A stretch of 64,000 nt of DNA from CAVRZJ01 sp964594125. Its GTDB lineage: Bacteria > Acidobacteriota > Thermoanaerobaculia > Thermoanaerobaculales > Thermoanaerobaculaceae. A program made the position numbers and the translations under genes. The notes beneath the pieces were generated by a model, which was not told the DNA's origin, searched no databases, and saw only the letters and a list, made by a program, of their open reading frames with translations. The stretch is from NCBI GenBank assembly GCA_964594125.1, contig CAZQLL010000007.1, positions 1-64,000 on the forward strand, given 5' to 3'. Positions 49,418 to 57,500 of the stretch are shown in pieces; the first letter of the stretch is position 1; each line of letters starts with the position of its first letter.

Positions 49418-50752
49418 ATGAGCTCGCCGCTCGCCTCCCTGCCAGCCGTTCACCGCCTGCTCGCCGACGAGCGCCTGTGCGCCGCCGCGGCGGCGCACGG
49501 CCGCGACCGCGTCCGCGAGGCGGTGCGCGCCGCCCTCGCCGATGCGCGCCGCACGATGGCCGGCGGCAGCGGTGCACCGACCCCCGAGCAGCTCGCCGCC
49601 GATGTGCTCCGCCGCCTCGCCGCGGCGGCGCGGCCGGCCTACCCCGCCGTGATCAACGCCACCGGCGTGCTGATCCACACCAACCTCGGGCGCGCGCCGC
49701 GCCTGGCGGCCGCTGCGGCGGGCTACCTCGCGCTCGAGTACGACCTCGACGCCGGCGAGCGCGGCGAACGGCTGGCGCCGGTGTGTGAGCGCCTGGTCCG
49801 CTATTTCGGCGCCGAGGCCGCCACCGTGGTCACCAACAACGCCGCGGCGCTCGTGCTGCTGCTCGCCGCCCACGCCGCCGGCCGCGAGGTGATCGTCTCG
49901 CGCGGCGAGCTGATCGAGATCGGCGGCTCGTTCCGTCTGCCCGAGATCATGGCCGCCGCCGGCGCCCGCCTCGTCGAGGTCGGGTGCACCAACCGCACCC
50001 GCGCCGCCGATTTCGACGCGGCCTGGAGCGAGGCGACCGCCGCGATCCTGGTCGTCCACCGCTCGAACTTCCATCTCTCCGGGTTCGTCGCCACGCCCGA
50101 GGTCGCCGAGCTCGCCGCGGTTGCGCGGCGGCGCGGCGTGCCGCTGTGGGTCGACCAGGGATCCGGGTGCCACCTCGATCTGGCGCGCTACGGCCTGCGC
50201 GGCGAGCCGACGGTCCGCGACCTGCTGCGCCAGGGCGCCGACGCCGTGCTGTTCTCCGGCGACAAGCTGCTCGCGGCGCCGCAGGCCGGGATCGTGGTGG
50301 GCTCCGCGAGCGTCGTCTCGCCGCTGCGCCGGCACCCGCTGCGGCGGGCGTTGCGACCCGACAAGGCGGCGCTGGTGGGCCTCGCCGCGACGCTCGACGC
50401 CTACCTTGCCGGGCAGCCCGAGCGCGTGCCGCTGTACGCGCTGCTGGCTGCGCCGGAGGCGGCGCTGCGGCGGCGAGCCCGCCGCCTCGCCGCCCGGCTC
50501 GCCGCCGCCGGCGGCGACGCACGCGCGGTCCCCACCCGCGCCGTGCTCGGCGGCGGCACCACCCCCGGCCAGACGGTGCCGTCGTGGGCGGTGGCGCTTC
50601 CCGGCGGCGAAGGCCTGGCGCTCCGGCTGCGGCGTGCCGACCCGCCGGTGGTCGCGCGCGTCGAGGAGGGCAACGTCCTCCTCGACCTGCGCGCCGTTCT
50701 CCCGGCCGAGGACGCCGCTGTCATGGAGGCCGCAGTCGCCGCGCTCGGGTAG
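49418..50752 (+). CDS. selA: L-seryl-tRNA(Sec) selenium transferase SelA
   Basis: This 444-residue PLP enzyme fits SelA: VINATGVLIHTNLGRAP, VTNNAAALVLLLAAHAAGRE, GGSFRLPEIMAAAGARLVEV, CTNRTRAADF, and the PLP Lys in FSGDKLLAAPQAGIVVG near residue 284. It converts Ser-tRNA(Sec) to Sec-tRNA(Sec) with selenophosphate, so the organism probably uses selenocysteine. selB, selC and selD are not in this window. TAGAAT six bases before the ATG suggests a leaderless transcript. It converges with the response regulator gene. Confidence 0.95.
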   Translation: MSSPLASLPAVHRLLADERLCAAAAAHGRDRVREAVRAALADARRTMAGGSGAPTPEQLAADVLRRLAAAARPAYPAVINATGVLIHTNLGRAPRLAAAAAGYLALEYDLDAGERGERLAPVCERLVRYFGAEAATVVTNNAAALVLLLAAHAAGREVIVSRGELIEIGGSFRLPEIMAAAGARLVEVGCTNRTRAADFDAAWSEATAAILVVHRSNFHLSGFVATPEVAELAAVARRRGVPLWVDQGSGCHLDLARYGLRGEPTVRDLLRQGADAVLFSGDKLLAAPQAGIVVGSASVVSPLRRHPLRRALRPDKAALVGLAATLDAYLAGQPERVPLYALLAAPEAALRRRARRLAARLAAAGGDARAVPTRAVLGGGTTPGQTVPSWAVALPGGEGLALRLRRADPPVVARVEEGNVLLDLRAVLPAEDAAVMEAAVAALG

Positions 50753-51169
50753 GCGCGCCGCGGCGGATCCCGCGGCGCCGGACGCGGCACGCGCCGGAGC
50801 TGCCTCAGAGCTTGTGAAGACGCCTCTCCACGCGCTCTGACCATCTCCTGCAGGGGTGGACCGCTGCCCGCCCCCTGCCCGCGACGTTTGCGTCCCGGGC
50901 CTCGCCCCACCCGCCGCCGCGCCCTTGGCGGGGCGCCGGAGATCTTGTATCTCTTTGCAAGCTCATGGCGCGGCCTGCGGCCGCAGCCCACGCCGCGGGA
51001 GCAGGCCCGCGCTGACTCCTATCGGAGGGGAGGCCTCGCGACGTCCCCTGGAACGCGGAGGTGAAGTCGGCGCCTTCACCCCCTGGGCGCCGGCGGCCCT
51101 CCCCGGCCGCCGGGGCGATGCCGCTCGCGAGAATCTGCGCGCGCCGCGACGGCTTCCGGATGGAGCAGA
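50753..51169. other. 417-base spacer between selA and the response regulator gene
   Basis: It contains repeat R2 copy 3 (51025-51094), an AT-richer spot (GAGATCTTGTATCTC, 50939-50953, a short hairpin) and GCGGCCTGCGGCCGC palindromes. I checked for a tRNA-Sec or selB start and saw neither. Confidence 0.5.
51025..51094. repeat. Palindromic repeat R2, copy 3
   Basis: GGAGGGGAGGCCTCGCGACG, then GGTGAAGTCGGCGCCTTCACC with a seven-pair stem (GGTGAAG/CTTCACC), ending GCGCCGG. It matches copy 1 over its whole length with scattered changes. It lies between convergent selA and the response regulator gene. Confidence 0.8.
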
Positions 51170-52441
51170 TCAGTCGGAGAGCGCGGACTCGGGGACCGAG
51201 AGAAAACGGGCGAGCTCGCCGGCCTCGTCGGCAGCGAGGCGCGCCGCGAGGGCGCGCGCGGCCGGGTCGCGCAGACCGGCGCGGCAGGCGTCCGCGGCGA
51301 CCCCGAGCTGACCGATGCCGACCACGCCGCCGGCCGCGAGGATCGTCACCCGCTCGAGGGTGTTGGCGAGCTCGCGCACGTTTCCGGGCCAGTCGCGCAG
51401 CACCAGCGTCGCGAGCGCCGCCGGCCGCAGCGTCGGCTGCGCGAGGCCGTGGCGGGCGGCGGCGCGCGCCAGCAGGTGGAGGGCGAGGGCGGGGATGTCC
51501 TCGCGCCGTTCGGCGAGGCCCGGCAGCGCTATCGGGAAGACGTGCAGCCGGTGATAGAGGTCGCGGCGGAAGGCGCCGGCGGCGACCGCGTCGGCGAGGT
51601 CGCGATTGGTCGCCGCCACGACGCGGACGTCGACCGCGATCTCGCCCTCGCCGCCGAGGCGGGCGACACGGTGGTCCTCGAGCGCGCGCAGCAGCTTGAC
51701 CTGGGTGGCCGGCGGCACCTCGCCGACCTCGTCGAGGAAGAGGGTGCCGCCGCCGGCCTGCTCGAACCGCCCGGGGTGGCGGGCGGTGGCGCCGGTGAAC
51801 GCGCCGCGCTCGTAGCCGAACAGCTCGGCCTCGACCAGCGTGTCCGGAACCGCCGCGCAGTTGAACGGCACGAACGGGCCGGAGCGCCGCGACGAGAGCT
51901 GGTGGAGGGCGCGCGCGAACAGCTCCTTGCCGCTCCCCGAGGGCCCGGCGAGCAGCACGGCAGCATCGGTCGGGGCGACGCGGCGCAGCGCCGCGAGGGC
52001 GGCGAGAAACGGCGGGCTGGCGCCGATCAGCTCGTCGACGAAGCTCCCGGCCACCGGCGCCAGCAGGGCGCGGCGCGGTTGCGCCGCCGCCGCCAGCGCC
52101 GCCAGCACGCGGTCGACGTCGAGCGGCTTGGTGAAGTAGTCGCGCGCGCCCGCCTTGAGCGCGGCGACCGCCGTCTCGACGGTGGCGTGCGCGGTGATCA
52201 GGAACACCGGCACCTGGGTGTCGGCGGCGCGCGCAGCGGCGAGCACCGCGAGCCCGTCGGCGCCCGGCAGCTTGAGGTCGGTGATCACCGCGAGGTACGG
52301 GCCCTGCGCCGCCAGGCGGCGGACGGCGTCGTCGCCGCGCAGGGCCACCTCGACCGCGTACCCCTCGCGCGCGAGCGTCTCCTCGAGCATCGCCGCCAGG
52401 CTGCGGCGGTCCTCGACGACGAGCACCGGCGGGCCGCTCAT
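51170..52441 (-). CDS. NtrC-type response regulator lacking the usual C-terminal HTH
   Basis: This 423-residue protein has a receiver domain with the phosphorylation Asp in VITDLKLPGADGL near residue 54 and Lys in YFTKPLDVDRV. The sigma54-interaction AAA domain follows: GPSGSGKELFARALHQL, ELFGYERGAFTGATARHPGR, GGGTLFLDEVGEVP, RDLYHRLHVFPI and RDWPGNVRELANTLERV. The end is only ALAARLAADEAGELARFLSV then PESALSD, which is too short and unlike a Fis-type DNA-binding helix-turn-helix. It may act without binding DNA, or be truncated. It is coupled to the histidine kinase and pilD, the layout of a PilS-PilR pair. Confidence 0.9.
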   Translation of the reverse strand: MSGPPVLVVEDRRSLAAMLEETLAREGYAVEVALRGDDAVRRLAAQGPYLAVITDLKLPGADGLAVLAAARAADTQVPVFLITAHATVETAVAALKAGARDYFTKPLDVDRVLAALAAAAQPRRALLAPVAGSFVDELIGASPPFLAALAALRRVAPTDAAVLLAGPSGSGKELFARALHQLSSRRSGPFVPFNCAAVPDTLVEAELFGYERGAFTGATARHPGRFEQAGGGTLFLDEVGEVPPATQVKLLRALEDHRVARLGGEGEIAVDVRVVAATNRDLADAVAAGAFRRDLYHRLHVFPIALPGLAERREDIPALALHLLARAAARHGLAQPTLRPAALATLVLRDWPGNVRELANTLERVTILAAGGVVGIGQLGVAADACRAGLRDPAARALAARLAADEAGELARFLSVPESALSD

Positions 52442-54087
52442 CCGCCCGCCCCGCGGGGCAGCGTGACCACGAAGCGGGCGCCGCCGCCGGGCCGCTCCTC
52501 GTGCGCCACGTCGCCGCCGTGCAGCCGCGCCAGCCGGCGCGCCAGCGCGAGGCCCAGCCCCCCCGACGGCTTGGTCGACGCGAACGGCGCGAACAGCCGG
52601 CCGCGGACCTCTCCGCTCACCCCTGGACCGTCGTCCTCGACGGCCACCCGCACCGCGGCCGGCGCCGCGTCGACCCGCACCCAAACCGAACCGCCGCCCT
52701 CCTCGACCGCCTCGACCGCGTTGCGCACGAGGTTGTCGAGCACGACTCCGAGGGCGAGGGGGTCGCCGGCCACCACGGCGCCCGCGCACGCCGACAGCGC
52801 GATCGCGACGCCGGGCGAGCGGCCCAGCGCGCGGTTCACCGCCTCGCCGGCGAGCAGGCCCATGTCGACCGGCTCGCGCCGCAGGTCGCGCGGCTCGGCG
52901 AAGCCGAGGAAGCGGTCGAGGACGCCGGAGAGCGTCTCCGCCTCCGCCTCGATCGCCGCCAGGTAGCGCCGGCGCTGCGCGTCGTCGGCGCGCCCCAGCA
53001 GCCGCAGGTAGCCGCGGATCGTCGCCAGCGCGTTGCGCAGCTCGTGCGCCATCCCGGCGGCGAGCTCGCCGAGCGCCGCCATCCCCTCGCGCTCGCGCAC
53101 CGCGCGTTCGAGCGCCTCGACCTCGCTGCGGTCCGAGAGGAACACGACCTCTCCCAGCGGCCGCCCTCCGGAGGAGCGCAGCGGGAACCGCCGGACGTCG
53201 AGCGCCCTGCCGGCGACCTCGAGCCTGCCCGGACCGGCCGCCAGCGCCGGCGGCGGCGCCTTCCCGGCGCGCAACACCTCCGCGAGCAGCTCGCCGGCGA
53301 GGGCGTTGCTCGCCCGCACGGCGCCGTCGGCATCGACGATCACCACGCCCGCTCCGGACTCGCGGGTGAGCACCCCCGAGAGCACCGCCAGCTCGTCGGC
53401 GCGCTCGCGCAGCGCCGCCTCGGAGCGCTGCAGCCGGGCGACGGTGTCGCGGAATGTCGCCACCAGGAAGCGGTCCTCGGCCTCGCCGGCGCGCGGCGCC
53501 GTGACGCTTGCCGCCGCCGCCAGCAGCTCGCCGTAGGGCCGCAGCACCCGCACCACCAGCAGCCACGCGAGCAGCGCGCCGCCGCCGGCGACGGCGACCG
53601 CCATCACGCCGGCGAGCAGCCGCCAGCGCCCCGCCGCCGTGGCCGCCGGCACCGCCACCACCGCGCGGACGGCGCGCCCATCGGAAAGCACCTCGTAGGC
53701 GACCGCAACGGTCGCGCCGGCGAGCGCCAGCGGTCCCGCCGGCCGGCGGTCGCGCGCCTCCCACTCGAGGCGCGACTGCCACGGCCACCACGCCGGGTCG
53801 AGCGGACCGGCCTCGCCGATGCGCTCCACCACCCGCCCGCCGGCCACCAACGCCACGCCGACGCCGGGAGGGGGGGCGGCGCGCCCGCCGGCGGGCGCCG
53901 CAGCGAGCACTGCGGCGGCCGCGCGCGCCGCCGCCGTCGCCGCGGCGCGCGACTCCGCCTCGACCGCGTCGGCCAGCTCGAGGACACCGCGCAGCTCGAC
54001 GAGCACCGCGAGCAGCACGACGACGATCGCCGTGCCGATCAGGAGCTCCGCCTCGCGGAAGCGCGGCGACGGCAGCGACGTGCTCAC
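52438..54087 (-). CDS. Sensor histidine kinase (PilS-like by context)
   Basis: This 549-residue protein has an N-terminal helix (LLIGTAIVVVLLAVLVELRG), a large outside region, a second helix (GVMAVAVAGGGALLAWLLVV), a PAS-like domain (SGAGVVIVDADGAVRASNAL) and the catalytic core: H box AAGMAHELRNALATI with His near 349, N box DNLVRNAVEAVEEG and G box DDGPGVSG with FASTKPSGGLGLALARR. It starts at GTG 54087, overlapping the pilD stop (GTGA), and overlaps the regulator (ATGA at 52438-52441), so the three are co-translated. Confidence 0.93.
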   Translation of the reverse strand: MSTSLPSPRFREAELLIGTAIVVVLLAVLVELRGVLELADAVEAESRAAATAAARAAAAVLAAAPAGGRAAPPPGVGVALVAGGRVVERIGEAGPLDPAWWPWQSRLEWEARDRRPAGPLALAGATVAVAYEVLSDGRAVRAVVAVPAATAAGRWRLLAGVMAVAVAGGGALLAWLLVVRVLRPYGELLAAAASVTAPRAGEAEDRFLVATFRDTVARLQRSEAALRERADELAVLSGVLTRESGAGVVIVDADGAVRASNALAGELLAEVLRAGKAPPPALAAGPGRLEVAGRALDVRRFPLRSSGGRPLGEVVFLSDRSEVEALERAVREREGMAALGELAAGMAHELRNALATIRGYLRLLGRADDAQRRRYLAAIEAEAETLSGVLDRFLGFAEPRDLRREPVDMGLLAGEAVNRALGRSPGVAIALSACAGAVVAGDPLALGVVLDNLVRNAVEAVEEGGGSVWVRVDAAPAAVRVAVEDDGPGVSGEVRGRLFAPFASTKPSGGLGLALARRLARLHGGDVAHEERPGGGARFVVTLPRGAGG

Positions 54088-54857
54088 GGCCGCGCCCACC
54101 CAAGCCAGCGCACCATCGCGGGGCCGGCGAACAGCACCAGCGCGGCTGCAAGCGCCAGGAACACCCCGAACGGCAGCTCGGTGTCGCGCCGCGCCCGGCC
54201 GGCGGCCATCATCGCCACGCCGACCGCGGCGCCGGCGCACGACCCGAGGCCGAGCGCCAGCAGCGCTCCCTGCCAGCCGAGGAAGGCGCCGATCATCGCC
54301 AGCAGCTTGACGTCGCCGAGCCCCATCCCTTCGCCGCCGCGCAGCGCCCGGTAGGCGACGATCACCAGGTACGGCAGCGCGCCGCCGATCGCCGCGCCGA
54401 GCAGCGCACCGGGCAGCGTGGCGAGTCCGCCGAGCGCCGAGAACGCGAGCCCGGCGGCGATCCCCGGCAGCGTCAGCGCGTCCGGCAGCAGGTGGTGCTC
54501 GAGGTCGATCAGCGCCAGCGGCAGCAGCAGCAGCACGAGCACGGCCGCCTCGGCGCCGGCGAGCGAGGGGCCGAAGCGGGCGGCGACGGCGGCAAGCAGC
54601 GCGCCGGTTGCGAGCTCCACCAGCGGGTAGCGCGGCGGGATCGGCGCCCGGCACGCGCGGCAGCGGCCGCGCAGCGCGAGCCAGGAGAGCACCGGCACGT
54701 TGTCGAACCAGCGCACCGGCGCGCCGCACGCAGGGCAGTGGGAGCGCGGGCGGACGAGCGACAGCTCGCGCGGCAGCCGGTAGACGACCACGTTCAGGAA
54801 GCTGCCGAGCACGAGGCCGTAGGCGGCGGCGACGGCGGGAAGGAGCCAGTCCGGCAT
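54084..54857 (-). CDS. pilD: Prepilin peptidase / N-methyltransferase (PilD type)
   Basis: This 257-residue inner-membrane enzyme has LVLGSFLNVVVYRLPRELSL, the zinc CxxC pairs SHCPACGAP and GRCRACRAP (methyltransferase part), and the two catalytic Asp in LALIDLEHHLLPD and GMGLGDVKLLAMIG. It cleaves the leader of type IV pilins or type II secretion pseudopilins. It is normal in length and first in the operon with the histidine kinase and regulator. No pilin gene is in the window. Confidence 0.94.
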   Translation of the reverse strand: MPDWLLPAVAAAYGLVLGSFLNVVVYRLPRELSLVRPRSHCPACGAPVRWFDNVPVLSWLALRGRCRACRAPIPPRYPLVELATGALLAAVAARFGPSLAGAEAAVLVLLLLPLALIDLEHHLLPDALTLPGIAAGLAFSALGGLATLPGALLGAAIGGALPYLVIVAYRALRGGEGMGLGDVKLLAMIGAFLGWQGALLALGLGSCAGAAVGVAMMAAGRARRDTELPFGVFLALAAALVLFAGPAMVRWLGWARP

Positions 54858-54888
54858 GCAGGGGAAGGCTATCACTGAACGCTTTGGC

Positions 54889-54932
54889 CAGTGGCCCGTG
54901 GAGCGTGGAGCGTGGCCCGTGACCCGTGGCGG
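54889..54932. repeat. GGCCCGTGG-type repeat (R3)
   Basis: GGCCAGTGGCCCGTGGAGCG followed by TGGAGCGTGGCCCGTGACCCGTGG (a direct-repeat cluster of G(T/C)GGCCCGTG words). It lies between divergent pilD and the sugar importer genes. It resembles the words at 42448-42538. Confidence 0.6.
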
Positions 54933-54964
54933 GAGGAGAGAGAGGGGCGGCGCGGGCGGGGGGC

Positions 54965-54970
54965 TAGAAT
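54965..54970 (+). promoter_or_regulatory. -10 box of the sugar importer operon
   Basis: TAGAAT, then GGAGG (54981-54985) and ATG 54990. Expected leader is about 13 bases with the ribosome site inside it. Confidence 0.5.
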
Positions 54971-54989
54971 GAACCGGCCCGGAGGCCCC

Positions 54990-55955
54990 ATGAGACGCCG
55001 CACGATCCACTGCCTGTCCACGAGATCCCTGCTGGCCGTCGGCGCGTTCGCCGCAGCGGCGGGGTGCGGGGGGGGCAGGGAGGCGCCGCCGGCGGAGGGT
55101 GCGTCGGCGAAGCCGGTGGTCGGCGTGTCGCTGCTCACCCGCACGCACCCGTTCTACCAGGAGCTCGAGGCCGGCCTGCGCGAGGCCGCCGCCCGCCACG
55201 GGCTCGAGCTCTCGGTGCAGGCCGGCGAATTCGACGTCGCGCGCCAGAAGGACCAGCTCGAGAGCTTCCTGGTGTCGCGCGTCGCCGCGATCGTGGTCGC
55301 GCCGTGCGACTCGCGCTCGATCGGGACGACGATCCAGGCCGCCAACCGCGCCGGGGTGCCGGTGTTCACCGCCGACATCGCGGTGCTCGCCGAGGGCGTC
55401 CAGGTGGTGTCGCACGTCGCCTCCGACAACGTCGCCGGCGGCCGTCTCGCGGCCGACGCGCTCGCCCGGGCGCTGGGCAGCCGCGGCGCCGTCGCGATCA
55501 TCGACCACCCCGAGGTGGAGTCGGTGATCCAGCGGGTGCGCGGGTTCGAGGAGCGGCTGGCGTCCGCGTACCCCGAGATGCGGGTGGTGGCGAAGCTCTC
55601 GGGGCGGGGCAGCAAGGACATCGCGTTCCGCACCGCCGAGGACGTCCTGCAGGCGCACCCCGAGCTCGACGGCATCTTCGGCATCAACGACGACTCCGCG
55701 CTCGGCGCCCTCGCCGCGGTCGAGAAAGCAGGCCGCGCGGGCCGCGTGACGATCGTCGGCTTCGACGCCATTCCCGAGGCGCGTGCCGCGATCGCCGCCG
55801 GCAAGATCTACGCCGACGTCGTCCAGCAGCCGCGCGAGATCGGCGCCCGCACCGTCGACGCGGTCGCCGCCTACCTCGCGGGCGCGCCGGTCGACCCGGT
55901 GACGCTGATCGAGTGCCGCCTGTACACCCGCGCCGACGCCGCGCCGGGAGCCTAG
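54990..55955 (+). CDS. Sugar ABC transporter substrate-binding lipoprotein
   Basis: This 321-residue protein begins with a lipoprotein signal (lipobox AAAGC, near residue 23) and belongs to the ribose-type periplasmic-binding family: VVGVSLLTRTHPFYQELEAG, AAIVVAPCDSRSIGTTIQAA, VFTADIAV, then GVTIVGFDAIPEAR-like RVTIVGFDAIPEARAAIAAG. GGAGG before ATG 54990 fixes the start; earlier frames run through a repeat. The ATPase and permease genes follow. Neighbouring hexosaminidase suggests an amino sugar or glycan fragment as ligand, by context only. Confidence 0.9.
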   Translation: MRRRTIHCLSTRSLLAVGAFAAAAGCGGGREAPPAEGASAKPVVGVSLLTRTHPFYQELEAGLREAAARHGLELSVQAGEFDVARQKDQLESFLVSRVAAIVVAPCDSRSIGTTIQAANRAGVPVFTADIAVLAEGVQVVSHVASDNVAGGRLAADALARALGSRGAVAIIDHPEVESVIQRVRGFEERLASAYPEMRVVAKLSGRGSKDIAFRTAEDVLQAHPELDGIFGINDDSALGALAAVEKAGRAGRVTIVGFDAIPEARAAIAAGKIYADVVQQPREIGARTVDAVAAYLAGAPVDPVTLIECRLYTRADAAPGA

Positions 55956-55961
55956 GCGGCA

Positions 55962-57473
55962 GTGGCGGGCGCCGCGCGAGCCGCCGCTGCGCCGGTGCCG
56001 GCGGTGCGCCTGGCCGGCATCGCCAAGGCGTTCGCCGGCGTGCCGGCGGTGCGCGCCGCCGACCTCGAGCTGCTCGCCGGCGAGATCCACGCGCTGGTCG
56101 GCGAGAACGGCGCCGGCAAGAGCACGCTGATCAAGGTGATCACCGGCGCCCACCGGCCGGACGCGGGGACGTTCGAGCTCGCCGGTGCGCCGGTCGCGTT
56201 CGCCTCGCCGGCCGCCGGGCTCGCGGCCGGGGTCGCCGCGATCTACCAGGAGCTCACGCTGGTGCCGGCGATGTCGGTGCTCGACAACCTGGTCCTCGGC
56301 CACGAGCCGCACAGGGGCGGCCGCCTCGACCGCGCGGTGGCACGGCGGCGCGCCGCCGCGGTGCTCGCGCGCCTCGGCTCCGAGGTCGATCTCGCGGCCG
56401 AGGCGCGCGCACTCGGCGTCGCGCAGCAGCAGCTCGTCGAGATCGCCAAGGCGTTGCTGCGCTCGGCGCGCGTGCTGATCCTCGACGAACCGACCGCGGC
56501 GCTCTCCGGCCGCGAGGCCGAGCGGCTGTTCGCGGTGCTCAGGGAGCTGCGGCGCGACGGCATCGCGATCCTCTACATCTCGCACCGGCTGGAAGAGGTG
56601 ACGGCGCTCGCCGACCGCGTCACGATCATGCGCGACGGCGCGACGATCGGCGCCTGGCCGGCGGGCGCGCTGTCGCGCGAGGCGGTCATCGAGCGGATGG
56701 TCGGCCGCCCGCTCGCCGACGAGTACCCGCCGCGCGGCGGGGCGGCCATCGGCGAGGTGCTGCTCGCCGTCGAGCATGTGAGCGGCGGGTTGGTGCGCGA
56801 CGTGTCGTTGGCGGTGCGCCGCGGCGAGATCGTCGGGCTCGCGGGGCTGGTCGGCGCCGGCCGCACCGAGCTCGCGCGCCTCGTCTTCGGCGCCGACCGC
56901 CGGACCGGCGGCACGATCCGCGTCGGCGGCCGCACCGTGGCGATCCGGTCGCCGCGCGACGCGATCCGCGCCGGCATCTGCCTGCTCACCGAGGACCGCA
57001 AGGGGCAAGGGCTGCTGCTTGGCCGGCCGGCGATCGAGAGCTTCTCGCTCCCCAGCCTCTCCCGCTTCGCTCGCTTCGGCTGGCTGCGGCGGGCCGCCGA
57101 GCGTGCCGCTTTCGCGCGCCACGTCGCCGCGCTCGGGGTCAAGGTGAGCGGCGCCGCGCAGCCGGCGGCGCAGCTCTCCGGCGGCAACCAGCAGAAGCTG
57201 CTCATCGCGCGCTGGCTCGAGGCCGACGCCGAGGTGGTGATCTTCGACGAGCCGACGCGCGGCGTCGACGTCGGCGCGCGCTACGAGATCTACCTCCTGA
57301 TCCACGCGCTGGCGCGCCGCGGCAAGGCGATCCTGCTGATCTCCTCGGAGCTGCCCGAGCTCCTCGGCGTCTGCGACCGCATCCTCGTCATGCGCGGCGG
57401 GCGCGTCGCGGGCGAGGTCGCCGACGTCGCCGCCGCCACGCAGGAGCACCTCATGGCGCTGGCGATCGGGTAG
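55962..57473 (+). CDS. Sugar ABC transporter ATP-binding protein (RbsA type)
   Basis: This 503-residue protein has two ATPase domains in tandem. In the first, Walker A is GENGAGKSTLIKVITG, the signature is VAQQQLVEIAKALL (LSGGQ-like position) and Walker B is LILDEPTAALS. In the second, Walker A is the usual degenerate GLVGAGRTELARLVF, then QLSGGNQQKLLIARWLEAD and VVIFDEPTRGVDVGARYEIY. It drives import through the permease encoded next. It starts with GTG six bases after the binding-protein gene. Confidence 0.93.
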   Translation: MAGAARAAAAPVPAVRLAGIAKAFAGVPAVRAADLELLAGEIHALVGENGAGKSTLIKVITGAHRPDAGTFELAGAPVAFASPAAGLAAGVAAIYQELTLVPAMSVLDNLVLGHEPHRGGRLDRAVARRRAAAVLARLGSEVDLAAEARALGVAQQQLVEIAKALLRSARVLILDEPTAALSGREAERLFAVLRELRRDGIAILYISHRLEEVTALADRVTIMRDGATIGAWPAGALSREAVIERMVGRPLADEYPPRGGAAIGEVLLAVEHVSGGLVRDVSLAVRRGEIVGLAGLVGAGRTELARLVFGADRRTGGTIRVGGRTVAIRSPRDAIRAGICLLTEDRKGQGLLLGRPAIESFSLPSLSRFARFGWLRRAAERAAFARHVAALGVKVSGAAQPAAQLSGGNQQKLLIARWLEADAEVVIFDEPTRGVDVGARYEIYLLIHALARRGKAILLISSELPELLGVCDRILVMRGGRVAGEVADVAAATQEHLMALAIG

Positions 57474-57484
57474 CGCTCGGTTGC

Positions 57485-57490
57485 TACACT
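57485..57490 (+). promoter_or_regulatory. Possible internal -10 box before the permease gene
   Basis: TACACT ends ten bases before GTG 57501. The 27-base gap to the ATPase gene makes an extra promoter possible. Confidence 0.35.
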
Positions 57491-57500
57491 GGCGGCGCCT

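Noticed and set aside
50753..51169. tRNA-Sec or selB start next to selA
   Set aside because: No tRNA-like set of arms and no start of an EF-Tu-like gene is visible.
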